A stretch of 63,712 nt of DNA, taken from the NCBI GenBank assembly GCA_902635665.1, contig CACPOX010000006.1, positions 1-63,712 of the forward strand, read 5' to 3'. Source of the DNA: an uncultured Pelagibacteraceae bacterium. GTDB taxonomy: Bacteria; Pseudomonadota; Alphaproteobacteria; Pelagibacterales; Pelagibacteraceae. Of this stretch, positions 19,436-29,257 are shown piece by piece. Position 1 is the first letter of the stretch. Each line of letters opens with the position of its first letter. Below the pieces are notes generated by a model. The model had not been told where the DNA came from. It ran no database searches and saw only the letters and a program-made list of their open reading frames with translations. The position numbers and the translations under genes are program-made.

Positions 19436-20209
19436 TTGAAAAAAGATAACCTAATTATTGCAAAGAAAAAATTTACATCAAGGCTAATTGTTGGAACTGG
19501 AAAATATAAAAGCATGACTGAATGCGCTAAATCAGTAAGACTTTCAGGTGCACAAATTGTAACAGTTGCAGTTAGAAGAGTTAATATTTCTGATAAAAAA
19601 AAACCGTTATTAATGGATTATATAGACCCAAAAAAAATTACTTATTTACCTAATACTGCAGGATGTTTTAATTCAAAAGAGGCCTTGAGAACACTTAGAT
19701 TGGCAAGAGAAATCGGCGGATGGAGACTAGTAAAGTTGGAAGTTTTGGGAGATAAAAAAAACTTATTTCCCGATATGATTGAAACTTTAAAATCTACAGA
19801 GGTATTAGCGAAGGAAGGTTTTAAAGTAATGGTTTATTGCAATGATGATCCATTAATGGCTAAACGTTTGGAAAACGTTGGGGCAGAGGCAATTATGCCA
19901 TTAGCAGCTCCTATAGGTTCAGGACTAGGAATACAAAATAAAATTAATATTCACATAATAAGAAAACAAACAAAATTACCCTTGATTATAGATGCTGGCT
20001 TAGGACAGGCTTCAGATGCAGCAGTTGCAATGGAGTTAGGATGCGATGGTGTCCTTGTTAATACAGCAATTGCAAAGGCAAAAAAACCATTTGAAATGGC
20101 CCTTGCTTTTAAAAATGCAGTTGTTGCGGGAAGGCAATCTTATAAATCTGGAAGAATAGATAAAACTTTAATGGGCAATCCATCTTCACCATTAAAAGGA
20201 ATTATTTAG
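19436..20209 (+). CDS. thiG: Thiazole synthase ThiG
   Basis: Condenses 1-deoxyxylulose 5-phosphate, dehydroglycine and ThiS-thiocarboxylate to the thiazole phosphate of thiamin. The TIM-barrel sequence shows FTSRLIVGTGKY, the Schiff-base lysine in RLVKLEVLGD, the phosphate-binding AAPIGSGLGIQN, and DAGLGQASDAAVAMELGCDG. The start is taken as TTG at 19436 because of the strong ribosome binding site 7 bases upstream; GTG at 19427 is the alternative. It converges on rne with an 8-base overlap. Confidence 0.94.
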   Translation: MKKDNLIIAKKKFTSRLIVGTGKYKSMTECAKSVRLSGAQIVTVAVRRVNISDKKKPLLMDYIDPKKITYLPNTAGCFNSKEALRTLRLAREIGGWRLVKLEVLGDKKNLFPDMIETLKSTEVLAKEGFKVMVYCNDDPLMAKRLENVGAEAIMPLAAPIGSGLGIQNKINIHIIRKQTKLPLIIDAGLGQASDAAVAMELGCDGVLVNTAIAKAKKPFEMALAFKNAVVAGRQSYKSGRIDKTLMGNPSSPLKGII

Positions 20210-22013
20210 TTTTTTTATAATACCTCTTTTTCTTGTAAGTTTTTTTAATAATTGTTTTATTAATTTTTTTTTCTGAATTTTTAGTTTCTTTAATTTGGAT
20301 ATCTAAATTTTTAAGTTTCTCGTAATATTCTATAAGTTCAATTGTTTTTTTTGATTTATTTTGAACATTAATTATATACTCTGGAATTATCAAAGAATTA
20401 TCCCTCACAATGTCTATCTTAATTTTGTTTTTTTTTTCGAAATAAGTTAAATCATTTACAAAATTTTCTTTTAAAAAATCAGATATTTTTTCACAAACTC
20501 TAAGTTCAACAAATTTAGCTTTATTTATTAATGCTTTTAATTCAACGATTTTTAGAAGTTTTTGAGCAAATGACTCGTCAGTTAATGTTACTTTCCACTT
20601 AATAGCACTTTCCCTTAGTCTTTGTCGTGACATTTCTAAAAGTCCAAAATTACTTATTCTTCCTATTTGAATTCTTGCTCTATCTGTTCTGCACTTTTCT
20701 TTTAGTTTTCTTTCTACCAATCGTCTATTTCCATAACTAAGCATATCAATAAAATCTATTATTATTAAACCAGACAGATCTCTAATTTTTATTTGTCTTG
20801 CTATTTCTTCAGCTGCTTCGATATTTGTATCAAGTGCAGTACTTTCAACATTTTTACCTTTAATGGAACTTCCAGAATTAATATCAATTGAAACAAGAGC
20901 TTCTGTTGGATTAATAACTAAATACCCGCCTGATTTAAGTTTTATCTGAGAGTCAAAGATTTGATTTAATTTTTGTTCAATATTTTCTTGAATAAATAAT
21001 GGAACTTTGCCTCTATATTTTTTTACTTTTTTTACACTAGAAGGCATCATTGTTTTCATAAAAGACTGAGCTTTTTTGTAACCCTCATTACCCTCAACCA
21101 AAATACTTTGCGTGTTTTCATCAAACATGTCTCTTAAAGTTCTTTTGATAATTTCACTTTCTTGATGAATTAATGATGGAGCAATTGAGTTAATTGCGTT
21201 TTCTTTTATTTGACCCCAAGTGTTTATTAAAGTGGTTAAATCATTATTTATCTCATTTTTTGTTTTGTTACTTCCTGCAGTTCTAACTATCAGCCCCATT
21301 TGTTTAGGAATTTCAATTTCATTTAAAATGGATCTAATTTTTTTTCTGTCTGCAGGATTAAATATTTTTCGAGAAATTCCTCCACCTTTAGGAGTGTTTG
21401 GCATTAAGACTATATACTTCCCTGCAATAGAAATAAAAGTACTAAGCGCAGCACCTTTTTGACCTCTTTCATCTTTTATAACCTGCACAAGAATTACTTG
21501 ATTTGGTTTTATTACTTCCTGAATTTTGTATCTTTTGAATGGATATCTATTTCCTTTTTTTTTGTCTTTATCTTCATCTAAATTTTCTTTTTCTTTATTT
21601 TCTTTATCATCAACCAGTTCATCTTCTTGGTCTATTTTTTTTTCAATTGGATCATCTATTTCTAATTTTCCCTCGGCAATATTTTCCTCTTCTTTTGCTT
21701 CAACTTGTCTTGAAAGTTCCTCTCTAGCTTTTTCTTCTTGTTGTTTAATTTTTTCTAAATCTGCTTTTGGTATTTGATAGTAATCTGACTGAATATCATT
21801 GAACGAAAGAAAACCATGTCTTTCTCTTCCAAAATCAACGAACGCAGCTTGCAAAGAGGGCTCTATTCTGCTTACTTTACCCAAGTAGATATTATTTTTA
21901 ATTAAAGTATTCTTTAAGCCTTCGTATTCGTAATCTTCAATATTTTCACCTGATTTAAGAACAACCCTAATTTCGTTAGGATGCGAAGCATCAATGTATA
22001 AATTTTTTTCCAT
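20202..22013 (-). CDS. rne: Ribonuclease E/G family protein (RNase E, short form)
   Basis: Endoribonuclease for mRNA decay and rRNA processing. The S1 domain near the N-terminus is interrupted by a Glu/Lys/Asp-rich insertion (about residues 88-160), as in alphaproteobacterial RNase E. The DNase I-like catalytic domain keeps both metal-binding Asp residues, in SIDINSGS (about D375) and IIIDFIDM (about D419). The zinc-link CPxC motif expected after LEMSRQRLR is missing: the sequence there reads ESAIKWKVTL. At 603 residues it lacks the long C-terminal degradosome scaffold. It diverges from mrcA; amiC, often between them in alphaproteobacteria, is not here. Confidence 0.9.
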   Translation of the reverse strand: MEKNLYIDASHPNEIRVVLKSGENIEDYEYEGLKNTLIKNNIYLGKVSRIEPSLQAAFVDFGRERHGFLSFNDIQSDYYQIPKADLEKIKQQEEKAREELSRQVEAKEEENIAEGKLEIDDPIEKKIDQEDELVDDKENKEKENLDEDKDKKKGNRYPFKRYKIQEVIKPNQVILVQVIKDERGQKGAALSTFISIAGKYIVLMPNTPKGGGISRKIFNPADRKKIRSILNEIEIPKQMGLIVRTAGSNKTKNEINNDLTTLINTWGQIKENAINSIAPSLIHQESEIIKRTLRDMFDENTQSILVEGNEGYKKAQSFMKTMMPSSVKKVKKYRGKVPLFIQENIEQKLNQIFDSQIKLKSGGYLVINPTEALVSIDINSGSSIKGKNVESTALDTNIEAAEEIARQIKIRDLSGLIIIDFIDMLSYGNRRLVERKLKEKCRTDRARIQIGRISNFGLLEMSRQRLRESAIKWKVTLTDESFAQKLLKIVELKALINKAKFVELRVCEKISDFLKENFVNDLTYFEKKNKIKIDIVRDNSLIIPEYIINVQNKSKKTIELIEYYEKLKNLDIQIKETKNSEKKINKTIIKKTYKKKRYYKKTK

Positions 22014-22114
22014 AATTTTGTGATTTTATTTTTCATTAATATTTATTTTTTTAAAAATTTTGTTTTATTTTTTTGCCATATCTTTAACAAATTCCAAGAT
22101 ATAATGGAAATAAA

Positions 22115-24451
22115 ATGAATAAGTTTTTAAAAAATATACTAGTTTTTTCTATAGTCATTATTTTATTAGGAGGTCTATCAATTATAGGAATATTATGGAC
22201 TTATTCTAACGATATTCCTGATTATAAATTTTTAAAAAACTATAAACCATCAGTTTCTAGCAAGGTTTATTCTGGTAACGGCGAACTTGTTGCAGATTTT
22301 TCACAAGAAAAAAGAGTATTTGTTCCTTTCAATTCTATTCCAAAAAATGTGATAAATGCTTTTTTATCTGCTGAAGATAAAAATTTTTTTTCTCATCCAG
22401 GAGTTGATGCTAAAGGTGTTTTAAGAGCAATTATTAATAACATTTCCAATGTTTTGTCTTCAAAAAGACTAGAGGGCGCATCAACTATAACACAACAAGT
22501 CGCAAAAAATTTCCTATTAACAAATGAAGTAAGTTTAAATAGAAAGATTAAAGAAGCAATACTAGCATTTAGAATTGAAAGGGCATTATCTAAAGAAAGA
22601 ATTTTAGAATTATACCTTAATCAAATTTATTTAGGTAGTGGTGCCTATGGAGTTGCTGCTGCAAGTCTAGAATATTTTGATAAATCAATTAGAGATTTAA
22701 ATTATTCTGAAGCTGCATTGTTGGCAGCTTTACCCAAGGCACCAAGTAGGTATAACCCTTATAAAAACCCAGAAACTGCAAAATTCAGAAGAAATTTAGT
22801 TTTAAAAAACTTATTTGAAAATAATTATTTGACTTACGAGTGGTATGAAAAACTTAAAGATGAGGAAATTAAATTAAAAAAAAATAAGAAAATTTATCTA
22901 GAGGATGCACAATATTATATAGAAGATGTAAGAAAGCACGTAATAGAAACTCTAAGTTATGACAAAGTCTACAAACAGGGATTTAGCATTAACACACCTA
23001 TTGATTTAAATTTACAAATAATTGCAACAAACTCTCTTAGAAATGGATTGATAGCATACGACCAAAGAAAAGGATGGAGAGGTCCACTTACAAATAAAAA
23101 ATATACTAGTGAATGGAATAATAATTTAGATAAATTTTATTTAGAAAATTCACTAAATTGGAAAATAGCGATTATAAAAAAAGTAAATAAATTTTCAGTA
23201 AATATAGAAACTCAGGATAAAATTGATGGAATAATTGAGTTTGCAGATATTTCTTGGACAAAGAAAGAATTTGATAAAATATTAAAATCTGGAGATATAG
23301 TTTACGTAAAAAAAATAAAAGAGAATAGATTTAGTTTAAAACAACTACCAAAAGTAAATGGTGGAATTGTTGTTATGGACCCTTACACTGGTAGAGTATT
23401 AGCTTTGAGTGGGGGTTTTAGTTTTAAAAAAAGTGAATTTAACAGAGCAACACAAGCAAAAAGACAACCAGGATCTGCATTTAAACCATTTGTATATGCC
23501 TTAGCTTTGGAGAACAATTACAATCCAACTTCATTAGTATTAGACGCTCCCTTGGTTTTAGATCAAGGTGAAGATTTAAAAATGTGGAAGCCAGAAAATT
23601 ATGGCAAGAAATTTTATGGCCCATCTACTTTGAGAGTTGGATTAGAAAAATCTAGGAATTTAATGACAGTAAGAATAGCTAAAAATTTAGGTTTAGAAAA
23701 AATTATAAATTTTTCAAAAGATCTTGGAATTTATGAAAATCCAGAAGAACTACTATCAATTTCTCTTGGTTCAGCAGAAACTACTTTATTAAAACTTACT
23801 TCTGCGTATTCTGCTTTTTTAAATGGAGGAAAATTAATTAATCCGATATTAATTGATAGAATCCAAGATAGTGAGGGAAATACAATTTATAATAGCGATA
23901 AAAGAAAGTGTGTAGATTGTGATAAAATTTCATATTTAACGAAAGATTATCCAAGAATAAAAAATAATTATAAACAGATTTTTTCTCCAGAAACTGCCTA
24001 TCAGATGACATCAATATTGGAGGGTGTTATTCAAAGAGGGACAGCAAAGAAATTAAAAGATTTAAAACTAAATATTGCTGGAAAAACCGGAACTACAAAT
24101 AAAAATACTGATACTTGGTTTATTGGTTTTACATCAAATTTATTGGTTGGAGTCTATGTTGGTTCAGATAACCCTACACCTTTAGGAAGATATGAAACAG
24201 GATCAAAAACTGCTTTACCAATATTTAAAAGCTTTATTGAAGACGCGGTAAAAAAATCTGACGCTAGACCTTTTAAAGCAGCAAAGGGGACAGTCATGAT
24301 GGTTGTTGATCCAATTTCTGGGCAAAAAGCCAAATTTTCATCAAAAAATACAATTATAGAAGTATTTAAAAAAAAGAGTGTAGTTAACGGTAAAGTAAGT
24401 TACTCAAATACAGATAGATTAGATGAAAATAATATATTAAAGTTTTATTAA
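22115..24451 (+). CDS. mrcA: Bifunctional penicillin-binding protein 1A
   Basis: Polymerises and cross-links peptidoglycan in the periplasm. It has a single N-terminal membrane anchor (about residues 7-29), a GT51 glycosyltransferase domain with EDKNFFSHPGVD and EGASTITQQVAKN, an intervening OB-like region, and a transpeptidase domain with the nucleophile motif SAFK (about 453), SRN, and KTGTT (about 653). The length of 778 residues is typical. Its stop overlaps the prfB ATG (TAATG), so the two are translationally coupled. Confidence 0.96.
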   Translation: MNKFLKNILVFSIVIILLGGLSIIGILWTYSNDIPDYKFLKNYKPSVSSKVYSGNGELVADFSQEKRVFVPFNSIPKNVINAFLSAEDKNFFSHPGVDAKGVLRAIINNISNVLSSKRLEGASTITQQVAKNFLLTNEVSLNRKIKEAILAFRIERALSKERILELYLNQIYLGSGAYGVAAASLEYFDKSIRDLNYSEAALLAALPKAPSRYNPYKNPETAKFRRNLVLKNLFENNYLTYEWYEKLKDEEIKLKKNKKIYLEDAQYYIEDVRKHVIETLSYDKVYKQGFSINTPIDLNLQIIATNSLRNGLIAYDQRKGWRGPLTNKKYTSEWNNNLDKFYLENSLNWKIAIIKKVNKFSVNIETQDKIDGIIEFADISWTKKEFDKILKSGDIVYVKKIKENRFSLKQLPKVNGGIVVMDPYTGRVLALSGGFSFKKSEFNRATQAKRQPGSAFKPFVYALALENNYNPTSLVLDAPLVLDQGEDLKMWKPENYGKKFYGPSTLRVGLEKSRNLMTVRIAKNLGLEKIINFSKDLGIYENPEELLSISLGSAETTLLKLTSAYSAFLNGGKLINPILIDRIQDSEGNTIYNSDKRKCVDCDKISYLTKDYPRIKNNYKQIFSPETAYQMTSILEGVIQRGTAKKLKDLKLNIAGKTGTTNKNTDTWFIGFTSNLLVGVYVGSDNPTPLGRYETGSKTALPIFKSFIEDAVKKSDARPFKAAKGTVMMVVDPISGQKAKFSSKNTIIEVFKKKSVVNGKVSYSNTDRLDENNILKFY

Positions 24452-25546
24452 TGGAAAATAATTATCAAAATTTAAAAGAAGAAGTACAAAAAATAAATCT
24501 TAGAATAAAGGAGTATCTTTGAAAAGAATGAAATTTATTCAAAAATTCAACTTTTAAATCAACAAATGCTACAAGCCAATTTTTGGCAAAATAAAAATAA
24601 TTCAAAAAAAATAATAAAAGAAAAAAAACTTTACGAGGATTTGTTAATTTCTTTCAATAATTCTGAGGAAAAACTCAAAGATTTAGATGATCTAATTGAA
24701 TTAGCCTTAGAAGAAGAGAATTTAAGTTTTCAAAAAGATATTTTACAAAATATACAAGATTTGAAAAGTGAAGCAAAAAAAAATGAAATTAAATGTTTTT
24801 TATCTGATGAAGCTGACTCACTAGATGCATATGTTGAAATACATGCTGGTGCTGGTGGTACGGAAAGTCAGGATTGGGCTGAGATGTTAAGAAGAATGTA
24901 TTTAAAATGGTCAGATAAAAAAAATTTTAAATCATATATTATTAGCGAACATAAAGGTGAAGAAGCAGGAGTTAAGTCTACAACAATTAAAATAAATGGA
25001 GATTATGTATTTGGGTGGTTGAAAAAAGAGTCTGGCATTCACCGTCTTGTAAGGATTTCACCTTTTGACTCAGGGGCAAGGAGACATACTAGTTTTGCAA
25101 GTGTTTGGATATATCCAGTTGTTGATGAAAATATAGATGTTAAAATTTTAGAAAAAGACTTGAGAGTTGATACTTATCGTTCTAGTGGAGCAGGTGGTCA
25201 ACATGTAAACACAACTGATAGTGCTGTTAGGATAACACACATTCCATCAAAAATTGTTGTACAATGCCAAAACGAAAGATCTCAACATAAAAATAAGGAA
25301 ACATGTATGAATATGTTAAAAGCAAGATTGTATGATTATGAGATAAAAAAAAGAGAAAAAGAAAGCCAAAATGTTGAGAGTTCTAAATCTGATATAGGGT
25401 GGGGTTATCAGATTAGATCATATGTTTTACAACCATATAGATTAGTAAAAGATAATAGAACAAATTATGAGAGCACCAGTCCAGAAAAGGTATTAGACGG
25501 TGATATAGATGAGTTTTTAGAAAAATCACTTTATGAAATTAAATGA
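24451..25546 (+). CDS. prfB: Peptide chain release factor 2, with programmed +1 frameshift
   Basis: Recognises UGA and UAA stop codons and triggers peptide release. Translation from ATG 24451 reads 23 codons to an in-frame TGA at 24520-24522; a +1 shift gives GAA at 24521 and continues to 25546. The shift site is AAAGGAG-TAT-CTT-TGA, matching the known autoregulatory arrangement. The long frame has SPF in RISPFDSGARR (stop recognition) and GAGGQHVNTTDSAV with the catalytic GGQ. Annotation that starts at the ATG 24566 would lose about 38 residues. It overlaps the next gene by 4 bases. Confidence 0.95.
24507..24522 (+). promoter_or_regulatory. Programmed +1 frameshift site of prfB
   Basis: An internal Shine-Dalgarno-like AAAGGAG (24507-24513) lies three bases before the slippery CTT (24517-24519) followed by the stop TGA. 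TAT CTT TGA equals the E. coli site; the base after the stop is A rather than C. Low RF2 would slow termination and favour the shift, a known feedback loop. Confidence 0.93.
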
Positions 25547-27960
25547 AGAATAGAATTTTAAAATTTATTTTATTTCCTTTTATTATTTTAATTTCATTAT
25601 TAATGTATTTAAGTGTTATTGGAATAGAGACAGAAACGTTTAATAATCAAATAAAAGAACAAGTAACTAAAATAGATAAAAACTTAAATTTAGAGTTAAA
25701 AAAAATTAAGTTAACCCTTGACTTGTTGAATTTTAAAATAAACACAAAAACAGTCGGGTCTACAGTTTATTATTCTAATAGACCTTTGAAATTAGAGTAT
25801 ATAAAATCACAAATTTCCTTAACTTCTTTTGTAAAAAAAAAAATTATTTCCTCTGATATAGAAATTGTATCAAGGTCTATATTATTTAAAGATTTTATTA
25901 AATTTCTAAGAGGTGTAAAAGATACACCACAATTATTAATTTTAGAAAACGCTGTTAAAAAAGGTTATATAATTTTTGATTTAAATTTAAATTTAAATGA
26001 AAAAGGAGAGGTAAACAATAATTATGAGCTAAACGGCTCATTAAAAAATGCGAAAATAAACTTTTTTAATGACAATATTTTTGAAGCCATAAATTTTAAT
26101 TTTAATTTAAATAATGATAATTATTTATTTAAGGATATAAAATTTAAAACAAATAAGGTTAAATTTACATCTGAATTATTAAATATAAAAAAAAAAGAAA
26201 ATCACTTTGTTGTTCAGGGAGAATTTCAAAATAGACAAACAAGTTTAAATAAAAGTTTATTAAGACTGTTTAAAGTAAATTTAAATGATTTAGATTTAGA
26301 GGACACTAATTTTAATTCAAATAATATATTTTCGTTTAATATTGATAATGAATTAAATTTTAATAATATTGTTATAGAATCAAAATTAAATATAGATCAA
26401 TTTAAATACAAACAATCTAATTTTATTAACAAGTATTTTTCAGATCTTAATGAAACTATTGTTTTAAAAGACCAGCAAATAAAATTAAAATATGTTAATG
26501 GTGAAATTTTAATTGATGGACAGGGTAAAATCAAATTAGAAGAAAAATTTGATCAAATTCAATATTTAGTTAGTAAAAATGAAGACGATTTTAAAATTAT
26601 AACAGATTTAAAATTAGAAAATATTAATTTAAAAATTAATAGATATTTAAAAAATTTTTTCCCTAAAGCAAATAATCAAATAAATTTAAAAGATCAAATA
26701 CTTAATATTAAATATCAAAATAAAAATTTTTTAGTATCAGGTAAGGGAAAGATAAAAATAGATAGTGAGATTGAGGATACACAATATATTATAAAAAAAA
26801 TTAAAGAAAAAATAGATTTTGATTTAAAATTAAATTTAACAAAAACTAAATTTAAAATAGGTCCTTTAAATTACAAAAAAAGAAATACATCTAAAGCATC
26901 TTTAAGCATTATAGGTAGCTATGATAGTAGTGAAAATATAAATATTAATAATTTGAATATTTTAGAAGACAAAAATAATATTAATATTAGCAATTTAGTT
27001 ATAGAAAAAAATAATTTAATTAGTGAATTTGAAAAAGCAAATTTTGATTTTGTAGATAAAGATAATAAACAAAATAAGTTAAAAATAAGAAAAATAGATC
27101 AATATAATTATGAACTCGAGGGCTTATATTACAACGCAAAAAATTTGATTGAAGAGCTTCTTGATGGCGAAGATAAAGTAGAAAAAAAAATGTTTAAAAA
27201 TAATATTGGTTTAAATGTTAATATCAATGAAGTTTTAATTGATGAAAATTATTTTGTTAAAAAATTAAAAGGAAATTTATTTATCAAAAATAATAAAGTA
27301 GATAGCGCGTATTTTTCAGCTAATTTTAGAAATAAAGATAATATATATCTTACAATTACAACTGATAATGAAGGAAATAAAATTACAACACTCAATTCAT
27401 CATGGGCCAAACCTCTTGTAAATAGATATAAATTTATAAAAGGATTTGATGAAGGTAATTTGGATTTTACTTCTTACAAAATTAATCAAGTTTCAAGTTC
27501 AAAATTAGTTATAGATAATTTTAAGGTTAAAGAAATTCCAGTTCTAGCAAAGTTGTTAGCATTAGCCTCTCTTCAAGGTATTGCTGATCTCTTGACTGGA
27601 GAAGGTTTAAGATTTACTGATCTTGAAATGAATTTTTCAAATGAAAAAAATTTAATGAGAATTGAAGAGCTATATGCTATTGGACCCTCAATATCTATAC
27701 TATTAGAAGGCTATATTGAAAAAGATAAACTTATAAGTTTAAGAGGTACGTTAGTTCCAGCCACAACAATCAACAGAACAATTGCATCAATACCATTACT
27801 AGGGGATTTATTGGTTGGAAAAAAAGCTGGCGAAGGTGTTTTTGGAGTAAGTTTTAAGATAAAAGGACCACCAAATGATCTAGAAACAACGGTTAATCCA
27901 ATTAAAACATTAACACCAAGATTTATTACTAGAACTTTAGAAAAAATTAAAAAAAATTGA
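25543..27960 (+). CDS. AsmA-like (YhdP/TamB-type) large periplasmic protein
   Basis: An inner-membrane anchored protein with one N-terminal span (about residues 6-25) and a very long periplasmic part made of alternating beta-strands. The C-terminal region (ALASLQGIADLLTGEGLRF, IGPSISILLEGYI, GTLVPATTINRTIASIPLLG, about 650-790) is the AsmA-like C-terminal signature of the YhdP group. Such proteins are thought to form bridges that move phospholipid to the outer membrane. At 805 residues it is shorter than E. coli YhdP. It overlaps prfB by 4 bases and converges on tyrS. Confidence 0.82.
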   Translation: MKNRILKFILFPFIILISLLMYLSVIGIETETFNNQIKEQVTKIDKNLNLELKKIKLTLDLLNFKINTKTVGSTVYYSNRPLKLEYIKSQISLTSFVKKKIISSDIEIVSRSILFKDFIKFLRGVKDTPQLLILENAVKKGYIIFDLNLNLNEKGEVNNNYELNGSLKNAKINFFNDNIFEAINFNFNLNNDNYLFKDIKFKTNKVKFTSELLNIKKKENHFVVQGEFQNRQTSLNKSLLRLFKVNLNDLDLEDTNFNSNNIFSFNIDNELNFNNIVIESKLNIDQFKYKQSNFINKYFSDLNETIVLKDQQIKLKYVNGEILIDGQGKIKLEEKFDQIQYLVSKNEDDFKIITDLKLENINLKINRYLKNFFPKANNQINLKDQILNIKYQNKNFLVSGKGKIKIDSEIEDTQYIIKKIKEKIDFDLKLNLTKTKFKIGPLNYKKRNTSKASLSIIGSYDSSENININNLNILEDKNNINISNLVIEKNNLISEFEKANFDFVDKDNKQNKLKIRKIDQYNYELEGLYYNAKNLIEELLDGEDKVEKKMFKNNIGLNVNINEVLIDENYFVKKLKGNLFIKNNKVDSAYFSANFRNKDNIYLTITTDNEGNKITTLNSSWAKPLVNRYKFIKGFDEGNLDFTSYKINQVSSSKLVIDNFKVKEIPVLAKLLALASLQGIADLLTGEGLRFTDLEMNFSNEKNLMRIEELYAIGPSISILLEGYIEKDKLISLRGTLVPATTINRTIASIPLLGDLLVGKKAGEGVFGVSFKIKGPPNDLETTVNPIKTLTPRFITRTLEKIKKN

Positions 27961-27961
27961 T

Positions 27962-29212
27962 CTATTTAAAATTGTAACATTGAATTTTAATATGTCTTTT
28001 CTTTCCTATCGAAAGTTTTAAATAACCATTGTGAAACAATTCATTAAAAATAATTAATTTTTCGTCAGTAATTAATTGATCATCTAATTTAATAGCCTTT
28101 CCCTTTATTAATCGTCTAATTTCACTTTTTGATTTTTCTAATTTAGATAAAATTATAAGTTCAACAACATTCAATTCATTGTGAACATCTTTCTTTGAAA
28201 GTTTTATTGTAGGTATAGCACTGTTGCTATAAATTAAAGAGTTTTTATTATAAAATGCTTCTTTTGCTGCTTTCTCGGAATTTTGTGCAGCTTTCTTACC
28301 ATGAAGCATTGTAGTTGTTTCATTTGCTAATTTAATTTTAAGTTGATTGATATCATCACTTTTAATTTTATTTATTTCTTCAATATTTAAATCAGTGAAC
28401 ATTTTTAAAAATTTAATTACATCTCTATCATCTACGTTTCTCCAAAACTGCCAATAATCATAAGCTGATAAGTATTTTTCATCCAACCAAATAGCCCCAC
28501 TTTCAGTTTTTCCCATTTTAGCACCAGTTGCTAGTGTGATTAGGGGCGTTGTTAAACCAAAGGTTCGATTATTAGAATATCGTTTTATAAGTTCAACACC
28601 ATTAACTATGTTACCCCATTGATCTGAACCTCCAATTTGTAAGACACAATTTTTTTTCTTATTTAATTCAAGAAAATCATATGCTTGTAAAATCATATAA
28701 TTAAACTCCATGTAACTCAACGACTGCTCTCTATCCAATCTAAGTTTTACACTATCAAATGTTAGCATTCTATTTATCGTGAAATGTTTTCCTATTTCTC
28801 TCAAAAATGAAATATAATTTAAATCTTTAAGCCAAGTATAATTATTTACAAATATGGGTTTTGTATTTGGATCATCATTATCTAAAAATTTTTTTAAAAT
28901 ATTTTTGATATTTTTGATATTTTTTTCTATTTCTGCTTCACTTAATATTTTTCTAGTTTTGTCTTTACCAGAAGGATCCCCAATTCTTGTAGTTCCTCCA
29001 CCAAGTAAAACTATTGGCTGATGTCCATTTTTTTGAAGTAGTCGTAAACACATTATTTGCAATAAACTACCTACATGTAAGCTTTCAGCTGTACAATCAA
29101 AACCTATATAACCTTTAATCTTTTCTTCATCTAATTGTTTAGACAATTCATCTTCACTTGTGCATTGATAGAAAAAACCTCTATCTTTAAATTCTTTCAA
29201 AAATTTATTCAT
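27962..29212 (-). CDS. tyrS: Tyrosyl-tRNA synthetase
   Basis: Class I synthetase charging tRNA-Tyr. The ATP-binding HIGH-like motif appears as LHVGSLLQI, the specificity region as GGSDQWGNIVNG, and the KMSKS loop as AKMGKTESGA. A C-terminal S4-like RNA-binding domain is visible (LSKLEKSKSEIRRLIKGKAI). The length of 416 residues is normal for the bacterial TyrS. It diverges from anmK with about 45 bases between the starts. Confidence 0.96.
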   Translation of the reverse strand: MNKFLKEFKDRGFFYQCTSEDELSKQLDEEKIKGYIGFDCTAESLHVGSLLQIMCLRLLQKNGHQPIVLLGGGTTRIGDPSGKDKTRKILSEAEIEKNIKNIKNILKKFLDNDDPNTKPIFVNNYTWLKDLNYISFLREIGKHFTINRMLTFDSVKLRLDREQSLSYMEFNYMILQAYDFLELNKKKNCVLQIGGSDQWGNIVNGVELIKRYSNNRTFGLTTPLITLATGAKMGKTESGAIWLDEKYLSAYDYWQFWRNVDDRDVIKFLKMFTDLNIEEINKIKSDDINQLKIKLANETTTMLHGKKAAQNSEKAAKEAFYNKNSLIYSNSAIPTIKLSKKDVHNELNVVELIILSKLEKSKSEIRRLIKGKAIKLDDQLITDEKLIIFNELFHNGYLKLSIGKKRHIKIQCYNFK

Positions 29213-29257
29213 AAGTTTATAGTTACAATATACAAATTTTTTTTAAAAAACATATTA

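Noticed and set aside
22014-22114. Good sigma-70 promoter for mrcA
   Set aside because: A TATAAT is present near 22098, but no -35 element lies at an acceptable spacing; AT-rich sequence gives many such hexamers.
29135-29257. N-terminal extension of AnmK
   Set aside because: The extension lies in tyrS and adds no family sequence; ATG 29258 is preferred.
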